64,000 nt of DNA from Candidatus Poribacteria bacterium (GCA_016215705.1 JACRIR010000003.1:1-64000), one strand, 5' to 3'. Numbered from the stretch's first letter, positions 27,906 to 38,189 are shown. Notes: generated from the sequence alone by a model not told the origin. Translations and numbers: made by a program.

Positions 27906-29456
27906 TTGCAGCGCATCAGAACTCCCCAACATCTCCTCTATGAAGTGCTTTATCCACCTTTCAAGTGGAAGGGCTTGGTTTGTCTCGCGTTCATTTCCAC
28001 CTTTCTCGGCGTGATAGCCGGAACCTATCTAGTAACTCCTCAATGGGAGGCCACGGCAAAGATTCTGGTTCGAGAGAACCCGCGCCTTCAGCCCGTTCTC
28101 TTCAAGGAGCTTGTGCGCCCGGGCGAGCAAACCCAGAAGGTGAAGCCGTCCTCGAATATCGTGGAAATAATGATCAGCAGAGAAATGGCGCAAGAAGCCG
28201 TGGAGAAGTTCGGGCTTGACAAGAGGCTCTATCAGAAAAAAAACGAGCCGCCTGATCTCAGGGACAAGGTAAAGCGTTTAATAACGAATCTTCTCATTGA
28301 GTATCCAAAGTCTGCCTTGATCGCAATCGGACTTCTTGAGGAAGAGGAAAAAGACTACGTCGCCGACGCCGTTGACGATTTCATGGATGACTGGGAGGAT
28401 ATCTCGACCGCCGAGGAGTCGGATGTCGTATCAATCGGCATTTGGGGCGAGACCCCGCAGCTTGCCACGGATATATCCAACTTTATCGCTGAGAGAACGA
28501 TGACCAAGACGCTCGAGTTAGCCAATATCAACAACGTCAAAGCTTATGAATTCGCGAAGAGCCAACTTCCCATAGTGTCCGAGAAACTCAAGGCGGCCGA
28601 AGAGCAGTTGCGGGCTTTCAAGCGCGACAATTCCATCGCTGAACCGGATGAAGAGATCAAGATAAAAATGAATCGGATCGACAAGGTGGAGGCTGATATC
28701 GCCCAAGTCGAAGGAGACAGAAAAGAGAATTCCGAAAAGATCAGGGAGTTGAAGAGCCACCTCGATGAGCAAGAGAAGGGCATCATTGAAGCAGGCTTTA
28801 TCGCAGGCAACACCCTTGTTGTAAATCTCAAGACGAGTTTGGCCGAGCAGGAAGCCACCCTGTCTTCGCTTCGCGCGGAGAAAACCGAGAAACATCCCGA
28901 TGTCATCGCGTTACAGAACAAGATAAACGAGACGAAGGAAACGCTGAGACAGGAGATACAAAAGATCGTCGCAAGCAAGACCGAAACGATGAGCCCCATA
29001 TACCAGAACCTTGTTGAAAGACTGATTGACGCTCAGATTGACGAGTTTGTGCTTTCGATACGTTGGATGAGTCTGAGCAGCACCAGAAAGAGCCTGAAGG
29101 ACACGACTATGGCCCTCTCCGACAAGAGCACAGAACTTGGCCGGCTCGCCCGAGAAGTTGACATTCTGGATGCCTTATACAAGGATTTTCAAACTCAAGT
29201 CGAAGAACTCCAAATACTAAACAAGTCTGCCATTAGCGACGTGGATATGCGAGTTATCGATCCGGGGTTCGTCCCCGAATCGGCGGACCCAAGCTGGCCA
29301 AGCTGGAAAATCGTGATTCCGGTCGGTTTCCTGGTCGCCTTGCTCACGGCTCTTGTGTTCCCCTTCGTAATCGAATACTGGGGCGATTCGGTGAGAGCGT
29401 GGGAAGTGGAAGAAGTCCTGGGCAAACCGATCGCTGGAGAAATCCCTCGTGCGTGA
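27906..29456 (+). CDS. Wzz/GumC-type polysaccharide chain-length determinant protein
   Basis: N-terminal TM 'LVCLAFISTFLGVIAGTYLVTPQWEATAKILVRE', long coiled coil, C-terminal TM. TTG start as given by the ORF track; exact start uncertain. Confidence 0.85.
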   Translation: MQRIRTPQHLLYEVLYPPFKWKGLVCLAFISTFLGVIAGTYLVTPQWEATAKILVRENPRLQPVLFKELVRPGEQTQKVKPSSNIVEIMISREMAQEAVEKFGLDKRLYQKKNEPPDLRDKVKRLITNLLIEYPKSALIAIGLLEEEEKDYVADAVDDFMDDWEDISTAEESDVVSIGIWGETPQLATDISNFIAERTMTKTLELANINNVKAYEFAKSQLPIVSEKLKAAEEQLRAFKRDNSIAEPDEEIKIKMNRIDKVEADIAQVEGDRKENSEKIRELKSHLDEQEKGIIEAGFIAGNTLVVNLKTSLAEQEATLSSLRAEKTEKHPDVIALQNKINETKETLRQEIQKIVASKTETMSPIYQNLVERLIDAQIDEFVLSIRWMSLSSTRKSLKDTTMALSDKSTELGRLAREVDILDALYKDFQTQVEELQILNKSAISDVDMRVIDPGFVPESADPSWPSWKIVIPVGFLVALLTALVFPFVIEYWGDSVRAWEVEEVLGKPIAGEIPRA

Positions 29457-30129
29457 AGCGCAGGACAAGCTCTTACAGAAAATCCTTGCAAAGGCCGGCT
29501 CGCCCGCATACGGCGCATACAGAGGCGTGGCATCCTCGTTTACCCTTGAGCATACCGGGCCCCAGGTTCTCCTGATCACAAGCAGCATACGAGGCGAGGG
29601 CAAAACCGCGACCGCTCTCAATCTCGCATTTCACCTTGCGAAGTCAGGCAAGAAAGTGCTCCTGGTGGATGCGAATGTGTTCAGCCCGCGACTTACCGAA
29701 ATTCTGGGTCTTCAGAGCTCCGCCGGACTCGTCGACGCAGTCACGGACGCGACCCCTGTTCTGCAAGCGATAAATGCGCTCCCCGATCTATCCCTGGATG
29801 CTATGGGCAGCGGCGCCGTCGCGAACGTCGAACCGCTGAAGGTTTTTTGCTCGGAGACATTCAAAGGACTTCTCAAGGATGCAAAGGCAATATACGATCT
29901 GGTGATCCTCGATGCGCCCGCGGTTGCGGTCTCGATGGACTCCTTGCATCTTTCCGATGAAACAGACAAGATTATTTATGTTGTGGCGCCCGAGATGCTC
30001 ACAAAGCGGCAACTCTTATGGGCAAAGGCTGAGCTCGAAAGGTTCTGGAAGAAAGAATTGCGGCTCTTATTGAACCGACATTCTGAGCCGATTCCTCGCT
30101 TCCTCTCCAAGCTGGTGTGGGGAGGCTGA
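29449..30129 (+). CDS. CpsD/CapB-like P-loop ATPase (BY-kinase-like, no Tyr-rich tail)
   Basis: 'LLITSSIRGEGKTATALNLAFHLAKSGKKVLLVDANVFSPRL'; GTG start overlapping the Wzz stop. Confidence 0.85.
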   Translation: MREAQDKLLQKILAKAGSPAYGAYRGVASSFTLEHTGPQVLLITSSIRGEGKTATALNLAFHLAKSGKKVLLVDANVFSPRLTEILGLQSSAGLVDAVTDATPVLQAINALPDLSLDAMGSGAVANVEPLKVFCSETFKGLLKDAKAIYDLVILDAPAVAVSMDSLHLSDETDKIIYVVAPEMLTKRQLLWAKAELERFWKKELRLLLNRHSEPIPRFLSKLVWGG

Positions 30130-30209
30130 GGAAACATCGTTTTGAAGGCACAGCCAGGAATCCATCCGACAAATCGTTTTATTGGCTTGAACTAGTGGAG
30201 GTGATAGTA

Positions 30210-31982
30210 ATGCAGAAATTATTTTTCTCATTCGTTTGCTTCCTGCTTGCTTTAATCGTTATTTCCTGCATCGGGAAAGAAGTCTCCGTTGCAGCCGAGC
30301 GTGGCGTCGAACAGGCAGACCCACGAACTCGATATCAAAACGCAAAGGAAGAGTACTTGCGGCTGAAGAACGCCGGGTACGATGTCTCGAGTGTGACCGA
30401 ACTGCTTCCATCTATGAAAGAGGCCGTGGAAGCCAGAAATTTCAGAGAAGCGAACAGAATATTGACAGAGGCGGAGACGAAGCTCGCGGAAATCGAAAAG
30501 CAAGGCTCTTCCGCAACCGGGACCGGTATTGCGCCTTCGACGGAGTCCGTGAAGATGGCAGCGCGGAAGTTCGAGCCTGTTCGGATAGCTCCGAATTTCG
30601 GGTTCGGCGTCGAGTATACCGATGAAGGACTGGCGCGCACCTACCGTGAAATGGGCGCCAATTGGGCCAAAATACCACTCGTGGACTGGGGCCGGGTAGA
30701 ACCGGAAGCTCCGCGCGGCAGTGTCCACAGGTATGAATGGAAGAAACTTGATGGACTCGTCAAGGAGTATCAATCCCAAGGGTTCAAATTGACCGTGGTG
30801 CTCAAGGCGCGAAGCAAATGGGGCTCGACCCCCGTGCAGAAGGAACATGCGGCGACTCTCGGTTATCCGAGCACGCCCCCGAAACCTGAATACTGGGACG
30901 CCTATGCCCGGTTCATATCCAGTATCGTGGAAAGATACGATAATGACGGCGTCGACGATATGCCGGGACTCAAGTCGCCCATATCATCGTACGAAGTAGA
31001 GTCCGAGGCTCAGCACAACCTCTACTGGCAAGGGACCATCGAGGACTATGTAAAGGTTTTGAAGACAACGTATCAGGCGGCAAAAAAAGCCGATCCGAAC
31101 GTGAAAATCATACTTTCGGGCTTGAGCTTCGGCGACCTGTTCGACGATCAGGCCCCAAGCCATCTCGTCGAACAGAAAGTCGAGAGCTTCCCGGCTCAGA
31201 AACAAGGATTCCTCAAGCACTCGCTCGGTTTCATCAAGGAAACCCTCAAAGCAGGGGACTACTTTGACGAGGTCGAATTCCACTATTTGAACGACTACAG
31301 AGGCGCATACGGCGAGGCCGAGTTCATTCGGTCAGAGATGCGCCGCAACGGCTATGAGAAACCGATATGGGCTGGCGACGCCACAGCGGCCCCGTTCCTG
31401 ATACCTACCCCCTTCAGCATGCACCCGTTCATGTCTCCTGAGACAGGCGCATCCGTGTATGGAGAGATTGCGAATCCAAGGGGGCAAAAACATGATGAAA
31501 CCATGACGTGGTATCTCGGCGAACAAGCGAAGATACTCGTCAAGAAGTTTGTGGCCGGAATGGAAGTCGGCCTGCATGGAATCATGATGGGCAACACGAA
31601 GGACTGGATCGGTTTCCAGGACAGGAATTTCGTGTACCAGGGACTCATCGATGCAAACAAGAAACCCCGGCCCGCCTACTATGCGTACAAGATGCTCATC
31701 GAGAAACTGAAAGACGCAGAGACTCTCGAACGGCTCCAAAATCCGCCAAACGTATATGCATATCGCTTTTCGCGGAAGGGAAAGAGTCCCGTGTATGTGG
31801 CGTGGGCCGAAGAGAAAGATACCCTTGTAACGCTGCCGATCTCAACAAAGGAGGCTGCCGTCACCCGCACTCCGACAAGCCTGGCCAAGAAGGGGCCGAA
31901 CATTGAAAAGATGCAGGCGAAAGAGGGCGCTCTGAAGATAACGATAGGCTCCGCGCCTGTCTTCGTCGAAGAAGTTCGGTAG
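30210..31982 (+). CDS. Glycoside-hydrolase-like (clan GH-A type TIM barrel) lipoprotein
   Basis: Lipobox-like 'FLLALIVISC'; 'MGANWAKIPLVDWGRVEP...YEWKKLDGLVKEYQSQGFKLTVVLKARSKWG...FHYLNDYRGAYGEAEFIRSEMRRNGYEKPIWAGDA'. Confidence 0.75.
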   Translation: MQKLFFSFVCFLLALIVISCIGKEVSVAAERGVEQADPRTRYQNAKEEYLRLKNAGYDVSSVTELLPSMKEAVEARNFREANRILTEAETKLAEIEKQGSSATGTGIAPSTESVKMAARKFEPVRIAPNFGFGVEYTDEGLARTYREMGANWAKIPLVDWGRVEPEAPRGSVHRYEWKKLDGLVKEYQSQGFKLTVVLKARSKWGSTPVQKEHAATLGYPSTPPKPEYWDAYARFISSIVERYDNDGVDDMPGLKSPISSYEVESEAQHNLYWQGTIEDYVKVLKTTYQAAKKADPNVKIILSGLSFGDLFDDQAPSHLVEQKVESFPAQKQGFLKHSLGFIKETLKAGDYFDEVEFHYLNDYRGAYGEAEFIRSEMRRNGYEKPIWAGDATAAPFLIPTPFSMHPFMSPETGASVYGEIANPRGQKHDETMTWYLGEQAKILVKKFVAGMEVGLHGIMMGNTKDWIGFQDRNFVYQGLIDANKKPRPAYYAYKMLIEKLKDAETLERLQNPPNVYAYRFSRKGKSPVYVAWAEEKDTLVTLPISTKEAAVTRTPTSLAKKGPNIEKMQAKEGALKITIGSAPVFVEEVR

Positions 31983-31991
31983 CGTTTCTTT

Positions 31992-33311
31992 ATGAAAGAG
32001 AGACACCATTGGACACTCGATGAAATCGTAATGGTGCTTATCTTCTTCGTGATTCCTTTCGACAGGGCCGTGAAGATCGTGACAATCGGAGACACGGTAT
32101 ATATCACCGCCACGAAAATCCTTATACTAGTTGCGATTTCCGCATGGTTTATCCGATGCCTTCTTAGCAAAGAAGTCGGACTCGCCACGCTTTTTTTTGA
32201 GAAGCTGACCAACATCATGATGGTGGCCTTCCTGCTGGTTTCCTTCATCTCGGTCATTCAGGCGCGCAGCTACGGCGAGTTTACAAAAGAGATGATCCAG
32301 AGGGTGAGCCTGATAACATTTGCGCTCCTGATTATCGGCGTGATCAAGAGTCGCAGAGTACTGATGTTCGCCGTCTCGGCCATGATTATTGGCAGCGTGT
32401 TCGCCTCGTTGGCGGGAGTCTACGAATTGATAACCCAAAAGGCGATCCTCGAGGTCGAAGTGAGCGGCAGAACAGAACTCATGCGGACGCCGGAAGGCGG
32501 ATTCCGGATTCAGGGATTCTCGGGTGACGCCGACAATCACGTTTCCAATATGGTTATGTTCTTCGGTCTCGCCTTGGGCCTTTTCTTCTTTGCAAAGACG
32601 AAGAAGATAAAAGCTGCTTTGCTCATCGTACTGATGCTGCTCCTCGTAAATATTGTCGGTTCGGCCTCGAGAGGAGGGATGCTCGCGTTTCTCGCTTGCA
32701 TAGCCGTCTTCTTTGTCTACTTTCGATCTCGATGGAAACCGCTGATAGCCGGGGCAGCGTTCCTGGTCGCGATTGCGGTCTATTGTCTCATGTCGCTTAT
32801 GAGTTCCGTGGCCACCATCGAGAGGTTTTCAGAAAAGAGCCTTGGCGGTCCCTCGATAAAGTTCAGGATGCAACAGGCGCAAATAGCTCTCACAATGGCG
32901 AGCGACCATCCGATCATGGGACTGGGAACGGGCGGGTATCTCGAGGAGCTTCATCGTTACAGACATCGTGCAAACGCGACCAAGTACGTCCCGAGCGAGC
33001 CCGTGGAACTGCACCTCACATACCTCGGAATCCTGGCAGAAAACGGCATTATTGGACTTGCTGTCTTTGCGACGCTGATCTTTTCCGTCGTGTGGAATCT
33101 TCATTCGACCTCACGCGGTTCGCGCGACGACTTCTTTCACCTCATGGGGGCCGGGAATTTGGCATCGTTCATAGGCTTTCTCGTTATCCTATTGTTCTTG
33201 CCCAGTTTTCCCAACGAGATCGGCTGGATGTTGATGGCCCTTTCTGTTATACTAGCCACAATCAGGTTTGAGAACAGTCCTTCAGAAACTCCCCTTTACG
33301 AAGTTTCCTAA
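31992..33311 (+). CDS. O-antigen ligase/polymerase (Wzy-like) membrane protein
   Basis: Polytopic; 'MASDHPIMGLGTGGYLEEL...HLTYLGILAENGIIGLAVF'. Confidence 0.88.
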   Translation: MKERHHWTLDEIVMVLIFFVIPFDRAVKIVTIGDTVYITATKILILVAISAWFIRCLLSKEVGLATLFFEKLTNIMMVAFLLVSFISVIQARSYGEFTKEMIQRVSLITFALLIIGVIKSRRVLMFAVSAMIIGSVFASLAGVYELITQKAILEVEVSGRTELMRTPEGGFRIQGFSGDADNHVSNMVMFFGLALGLFFFAKTKKIKAALLIVLMLLLVNIVGSASRGGMLAFLACIAVFFVYFRSRWKPLIAGAAFLVAIAVYCLMSLMSSVATIERFSEKSLGGPSIKFRMQQAQIALTMASDHPIMGLGTGGYLEELHRYRHRANATKYVPSEPVELHLTYLGILAENGIIGLAVFATLIFSVVWNLHSTSRGSRDDFFHLMGAGNLASFIGFLVILLFLPSFPNEIGWMLMALSVILATIRFENSPSETPLYEVS

Positions 33312-33400
33312 TTGTCCCGATCATGGAACCGATTCGTATCTTGCAAGTGTCATATGCCGAGGATCAGGGATTCATTGAAACCGGCGACGGAGTCGAGTGA

Positions 33401-34546
33401 ATGAAGGTTCTGCATGTCTTTGGCGGCGGAGTGAGAAGCGGCGTGGAGTCATATGTTCTCGCTATCGCCACGGGACTGAAGGGGCAAGGCATCGAACATG
33501 TTCTCGCGCCGCTCAGGGATGGACCGTTCATCTCGGAGGCTGAAGGTCTGGGATTGAGAGTCCGAAAGGTAAACAAGAAATTCAAAGGAGACCCTCTTAC
33601 CATCTATAGGCTGCGCAAAATCATCAAGGATGAGCAAGCCTCAATTGTCCATACAAATGCAGAAAACGGCAATCTCTATGGCCGATTGGCTGCCGCAATG
33701 GCAAAAACGCCGAGGGTCGTGTCAACAATTCACACTTTCTATGATGAGACATTGCGGGACAGGTACCGATCAGAATGGGTTCGAAATCTTATCTACCGCC
33801 AAGACTTGCTTACTTCAAGGACCTGTGATGCCCTCATCACTGTTAACGCCGCAATCAAAGAACGCCTTGTCATGCACGGCGTCGCAAAGGAAAAGATAGT
33901 AGTCATCCCTAACGGAATAGGCCCAAGCCGTTACGAACACTATGAAAAAGAAGTGACGCAGGTTTCTGCGCTCCGGGCCAGACTCGGCATAGCGGGCGAC
34001 GAAATGGTAGTGGGAACAGTGGCGAGGCTATCACCCGTAAAGAATGTGGCCGCCTTAGTGCTTGCCGGCAAATCAGTTACAGATAGACTGCCCAAGGCCA
34101 GATTTGTCATAGTCGGCGACGGTCCCCAAAGACAACGCCTCGAGAAATTAGCATCGAGTCTCGGTGTCACAAGCCGTCTCATTTTCGCGGGTTGGCAAGA
34201 AGACATAAACCAATTCCTCTCAATCATGGATGTGTTTGTGATTACTTCGCTCATCGAGGGTTCGTCTTTTGCCATACTCGATGCAATGGCCCTCGGCAAA
34301 CCTGTCATAGCGACCAATGTGGGCGGGAATCCGGAATTGGTTGTGGATGGAGAAACAGGGCGCCTCGTCCCCTTCAATGACATCGACGCCCTGACAAGCA
34401 GTATAGTTGAAACCCTTACGAACAAGGATAGAGCTGCGAGAATGGGGCGCGCGGGTAGAGAGCGAGTGCAAACGCATTTCCGGCTGGATCAGATGCTCGA
34501 AAAGACTGAAACCCTTTATCGCATGGTTATGAAATCCTGGCAATGA
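33401..34546 (+). CDS. Glycosyltransferase family 4
   Basis: 'MKVLHVFGGGVRSGVESYVLAIATGL...VGTVARLSPVKNVAALVLAGKSV...VTSLIEGSSFAILDAMALGKPVIATNVGGNPELV'. Confidence 0.95.
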   Translation: MKVLHVFGGGVRSGVESYVLAIATGLKGQGIEHVLAPLRDGPFISEAEGLGLRVRKVNKKFKGDPLTIYRLRKIIKDEQASIVHTNAENGNLYGRLAAAMAKTPRVVSTIHTFYDETLRDRYRSEWVRNLIYRQDLLTSRTCDALITVNAAIKERLVMHGVAKEKIVVIPNGIGPSRYEHYEKEVTQVSALRARLGIAGDEMVVGTVARLSPVKNVAALVLAGKSVTDRLPKARFVIVGDGPQRQRLEKLASSLGVTSRLIFAGWQEDINQFLSIMDVFVITSLIEGSSFAILDAMALGKPVIATNVGGNPELVVDGETGRLVPFNDIDALTSSIVETLTNKDRAARMGRAGRERVQTHFRLDQMLEKTETLYRMVMKSWQ

Positions 34547-34554
34547 ACTTCCGA

Positions 34555-34760
34555 AAACAATGCTACGACTGGGAGAGTAACGTCAATATGCGCCCCTGTA
34601 AATGACCGCACGCGAATGTCATTCTGAGCGAGGCGAAGAATCTCCACGAAATGCAATAAACAATGCTACGACTGGGAGAGTAACGTCAATATACACCCCT
34701 GTAAATGACCGCACGCGAATGTCATTCTGAGCGAAGCGAAGAATCTCCACGAAATGCAAT
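34555..34760. repeat. Tandem direct repeat, 2 x 103 bp
   Basis: AAACAATGCTACGACTGGGAGAGTAACGTCAATAT...GTCATTCTGAGCGARGCGAAGAATCTCCACGAAATGCAAT occurs twice with a few substitutions. Confidence 0.95.
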
Positions 34761-34822
34761 GGCCTGAAAGCAGGGACAAGATTCTTCGCTTCGCTCAGAA
34801 TGACGGGTATCGTCGGAAAACC

Positions 34823-34869
34823 CCCTTAATTCGTGGACACCATGCCGCATGGTGTCCACGAATTAAGGG
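34823..34869. repeat. Family-A palindrome, perfect 23-bp arms
   Basis: CCCTTAATTCGTGGACACCATGC-C-GCATGGTGTCCACGAATTAAGGG. Confidence 0.95.
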
Positions 34870-34930
34870 AAACTAAACGAGAGTGCCACAGAGGATATTT
34901 GGCGTGATTCTTGCTCAAAAATCGACCTCT

Positions 34931-36496
34931 ATGATTGCTTCCCCCGAAAAGCCGTCGAATCGAAAAATCGCCGCAGGGATCATCTTCCTTTCTGCTACGA
35001 GGCTTCTCAACGCCTTTGTAGCGCTCCTGAGTCTGGTGCTAATCGCAAGAAGATTCGGCGCGAATGTCGAAACGGACGTCTTTTTCATGGCGCAACTCAT
35101 ACCCACAATAGTCGGGAATTTGGGCAAAGTGGTCGTCAACGTGTCGTTCATACCCGCCTTCACCGAGGCTCTCCATGAGGAAACCGAAGAGAAGGCATGG
35201 AGATTCGCCAGCAATTCTTTGAATATGTTTCTTGTCGGCACAATTGCCTTGTCCGGTCTCTATCTCGGCCTTGCGGGGACAGGGCTAAAGGCGCTGACAT
35301 TCTTTGGTGTTTCGCGGGTTCAGGGAGTGACCTCCGACTTCATGTTTTTCACGCTCCTTATCTTGCCGATCATCGTGTTGAATCCGGTGTTCGGCGTTTG
35401 GGAAAGCATCTCCTTCTCGAAGAAGGAATATGTCTTGTGCGGTATCGCGAGCCTCTTCGTAGGGACGTGCGAAATGCTGAGCATCATACTGTTCAGCGAC
35501 CGATTCGGCCTGAAAGTGGTCGTCCTCGGGATTTCTTTGGGTTATCTGCTTCAATTGCTCGTGATTCTGCCGAAATTCTGGGACAAGCGAAAGTATTTCG
35601 GCCCGTCTTTGAGCCTCAGATATCCGAGAACCAATAGAATCTTTACGCTAATGCTTCCAGCCCTTTATGGCGTATGTCTCTCGCAGATCATGGTGGCCGC
35701 TGACTGGTTCCTGGCGTCAACGCTTGGAGAGGGCCGGGTAACAGCGTTGATTTGCGCCACAAGATTGGCATATTTTGTCCCTGGCTTCTTTGCAGTGTCC
35801 GCGATTATCCCGCTCCTGGGCAAGTTCTCGGAGTTCATAGTGCAAAAGGACGATGAGGGCCTCAAAGGAATTATGCTGCAAATAGTGCGGTTGATCTTCT
35901 TAATGATCGCGCCTTTCTGTGTTTGGATCGCGATCACCAGCGGGCAGTTGACGCAGTTTCTCTATGCTAGGGGAAAGTTCAGCGCTGAGGCGACCGAGAT
36001 GGTTCGCTCGATGCTTTTCTTCATGGCGCCCGCTATCTTCTTTCTGTGCGTGAGCACTGTCTTCAGACAGGTCCTCCTCCCGATGAGACGGATACGATTC
36101 GTATTGGCCGAGGGGACATCCTTCGTGCTGTTGCATATCCTATTGAGCGTTATATTGATGCGATATATGGACGTCGTAGGCATTGCCGCCGGGACATCGA
36201 TTGCTGCGGCCTATGACACCGCCGTCCTCATTTACTATTTCCGCAGAGAAAAGGGAGGTTTTGCGGCAAGAGGAACAATCCTTTTCTTCTCCAAGATACT
36301 CTTTGCTTCTTCGATCATGGGCATCGGAATATGGATGCTTTCATCAAGCTTCGGAAGATTATTCGCTCAAGGGGGAGATGCTCGCCAATTCATCTACATC
36401 TTATCAAATGCATCTGTGGCAGGACTACTGTACCTGACCCTGGCGGCGCTTGTTGGGGCACTGAACCTCAGGCAGCTCTTCAAGATGGTCGGCTGA
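34931..36496 (+). CDS. MurJ/MviN-like flippase (Wzx-type)
   Basis: 'SATRLLNAFVALLSLVLIARRFGANVETDVFFMAQLIPTIVGNLGKVVVNVSFIPAFTEAL'; polytopic. Confidence 0.9.
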   Translation: MIASPEKPSNRKIAAGIIFLSATRLLNAFVALLSLVLIARRFGANVETDVFFMAQLIPTIVGNLGKVVVNVSFIPAFTEALHEETEEKAWRFASNSLNMFLVGTIALSGLYLGLAGTGLKALTFFGVSRVQGVTSDFMFFTLLILPIIVLNPVFGVWESISFSKKEYVLCGIASLFVGTCEMLSIILFSDRFGLKVVVLGISLGYLLQLLVILPKFWDKRKYFGPSLSLRYPRTNRIFTLMLPALYGVCLSQIMVAADWFLASTLGEGRVTALICATRLAYFVPGFFAVSAIIPLLGKFSEFIVQKDDEGLKGIMLQIVRLIFLMIAPFCVWIAITSGQLTQFLYARGKFSAEATEMVRSMLFFMAPAIFFLCVSTVFRQVLLPMRRIRFVLAEGTSFVLLHILLSVILMRYMDVVGIAAGTSIAAAYDTAVLIYYFRREKGGFAARGTILFFSKILFASSIMGIGIWMLSSSFGRLFAQGGDARQFIYILSNASVAGLLYLTLAALVGALNLRQLFKMVG

Positions 36497-36503
36497 ATCG
36501 GCT

Positions 36504-36550
36504 CCCCTTAATCGGGGACACCATGCAGCATGGTGTCCCCGATTAAGGGG
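36504..36550. repeat. Family-A palindrome, perfect 23-bp arms
   Basis: CCCCTTAATCGGGGACACCATGC-A-GCATGGTGTCCCCGATTAAGGGG, 7 nt after the flippase stop. Confidence 0.95.
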
Positions 36551-36677
36551 TTTGGAACGGTTTTTGCTTGTGAATGCGGAGAGAATATGGTTTAATAGAA
36601 TCGGCGCTCACAAGGCATTCTTTTCCTGCGATTGTGAGCGCCGGAAATTTTGATTGCTTGAAAGGGGCATAGATACA

Positions 36678-38189
36678 TTGAGTACGCGACAGGTAACAAA
36701 CAATAAGGTTGTCCTCATTTTTCCTAAATTGGAGAGACCCCGGGCCGGCAGGCTGCATTTCTTGCCTCTGTCAGTGCTGGCGCTCGGGACCGTAGCCAAG
36801 AGAAAGGGCTATGATATCCGGATAATCGATTCGCGCGTCGAAGACAGCTATGAAGACTCTATCAGCCGGATCGAAGCCGAACCCATTTGTTTTGGTATCA
36901 GCGCCATCATCGGTTATCAGGTGACAGAGGGAGTTGAAATAGCGAAGGCCATTCGGAAACGGTTCCCCAAAACTCCTATCGTATGGGGCGGCTGGTTCTC
37001 GACAATGCTGCCGGAGCTAACCGTGAAAAGCCAGTATGCCGATATTATCGTCAGGGGACAAGGAGAGACCACTTTTCTGGAACTACTGGACTGCCTGTCT
37101 CAGTCCAAGTCCCTAGCGGGAGTGCAGAGCCTCACGTATAAAGAAAACGGCAACGTCGTCCATACGCCGGATCGCCCACTGGAAGACCCGACCACATTCC
37201 CTCCTCCCGATTATGAATTGATCGATCTGTTCAGATACAATTCAGTCCAGAATCAGAGCATAAACTACCAATCAAGCAGAGGATGTCCGTTCCGATGCAA
37301 ATTCTGCTGCACGCCGGAGCTCTACGGACGCTCATGGAAGGGGCTGGAACCTAAACGCGTTCTTGACGAACTGGAGTATCTGGCTTCAAAGTATAAGATC
37401 AACCATATAGAGTTCGCGGACGACAACTTCTTCAATTCCAAAGAGCGGGCCGCGCAAATCCTAACAGGGATGCTCGAGCGCCGCATAAATCTGACCTATA
37501 CGGCCACCGTCCGAATAAATCAATTGATTAAGTTTGATGCCGCGATGTTTGACTTGATCAAACGCACCGGCTGCAAGACCTTGTACGCGAGCTCTGAGTC
37601 TGGAACCGACAAGATTCTGAAAGTAATCCAGAAGGACATCACAGTCGAGCAAATCCGGAAGATGGCTGAACTGTTCGCCCGCTACAAAATCCCCGTGCGA
37701 ACCACCTTCATGGTTGCCCTGCCGGAAGAGACTCACGAGGACCTGAAAGGCACTCTTCGCCTGAGCAAAGAACTCACTGAAATCAACAAGGATATTGACG
37801 TCTATTATTCCTTCTTCCTGCCACTCCCCGGAACCGTCTTCTTTGATGACGCTAAAGCCCAGGGGTTGGTAAAGGAACCAGAAACACTCGAGGGATGGGC
37901 AAAATGCGTCCCCACCGATCAGAGACAGTTCTGGCTTTTCCTCACAAAGAGTGACAACCTTTCGACAGGGAAACGATACGGCGTCAAAAGGGTCGCATTC
38001 TATTTCTGGTTCGGGCATTTTCCCCGGTTTGCACGGTTCATATCGATAAACAGGTTGTTCACTCCTTTGAAACTCTTGAGGAAAGTGTGCGCATATCGTT
38101 TTGACCACGACATTTATGCGTTCCCAATCGAATGGTGGATTTTCCGTCTCATCTGGAACACGAAATTACTGCTTTTCGAGAAGAACTGA
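36678..38189 (+). CDS. B12-binding-domain radical SAM protein
   Basis: 'LSVLALGTVAKRKGYDIRIIDSR...'; 'SSRGCPFRCKFCCTPELYGRSWKG' CxxxCxxC. Non-ATG start inferred. Confidence 0.92.
   Translation: MSTRQVTNNKVVLIFPKLERPRAGRLHFLPLSVLALGTVAKRKGYDIRIIDSRVEDSYEDSISRIEAEPICFGISAIIGYQVTEGVEIAKAIRKRFPKTPIVWGGWFSTMLPELTVKSQYADIIVRGQGETTFLELLDCLSQSKSLAGVQSLTYKENGNVVHTPDRPLEDPTTFPPPDYELIDLFRYNSVQNQSINYQSSRGCPFRCKFCCTPELYGRSWKGLEPKRVLDELEYLASKYKINHIEFADDNFFNSKERAAQILTGMLERRINLTYTATVRINQLIKFDAAMFDLIKRTGCKTLYASSESGTDKILKVIQKDITVEQIRKMAELFARYKIPVRTTFMVALPEETHEDLKGTLRLSKELTEINKDIDVYYSFFLPLPGTVFFDDAKAQGLVKEPETLEGWAKCVPTDQRQFWLFLTKSDNLSTGKRYGVKRVAFYFWFGHFPRFARFISINRLFTPLKLLRKVCAYRFDHDIYAFPIEWWIFRLIWNTKLLLFEKN

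Noticed and set aside
34555-34760. Possible CRISPR array
   Set aside because: Only two 103-bp direct units without spacer structure and no cas genes.
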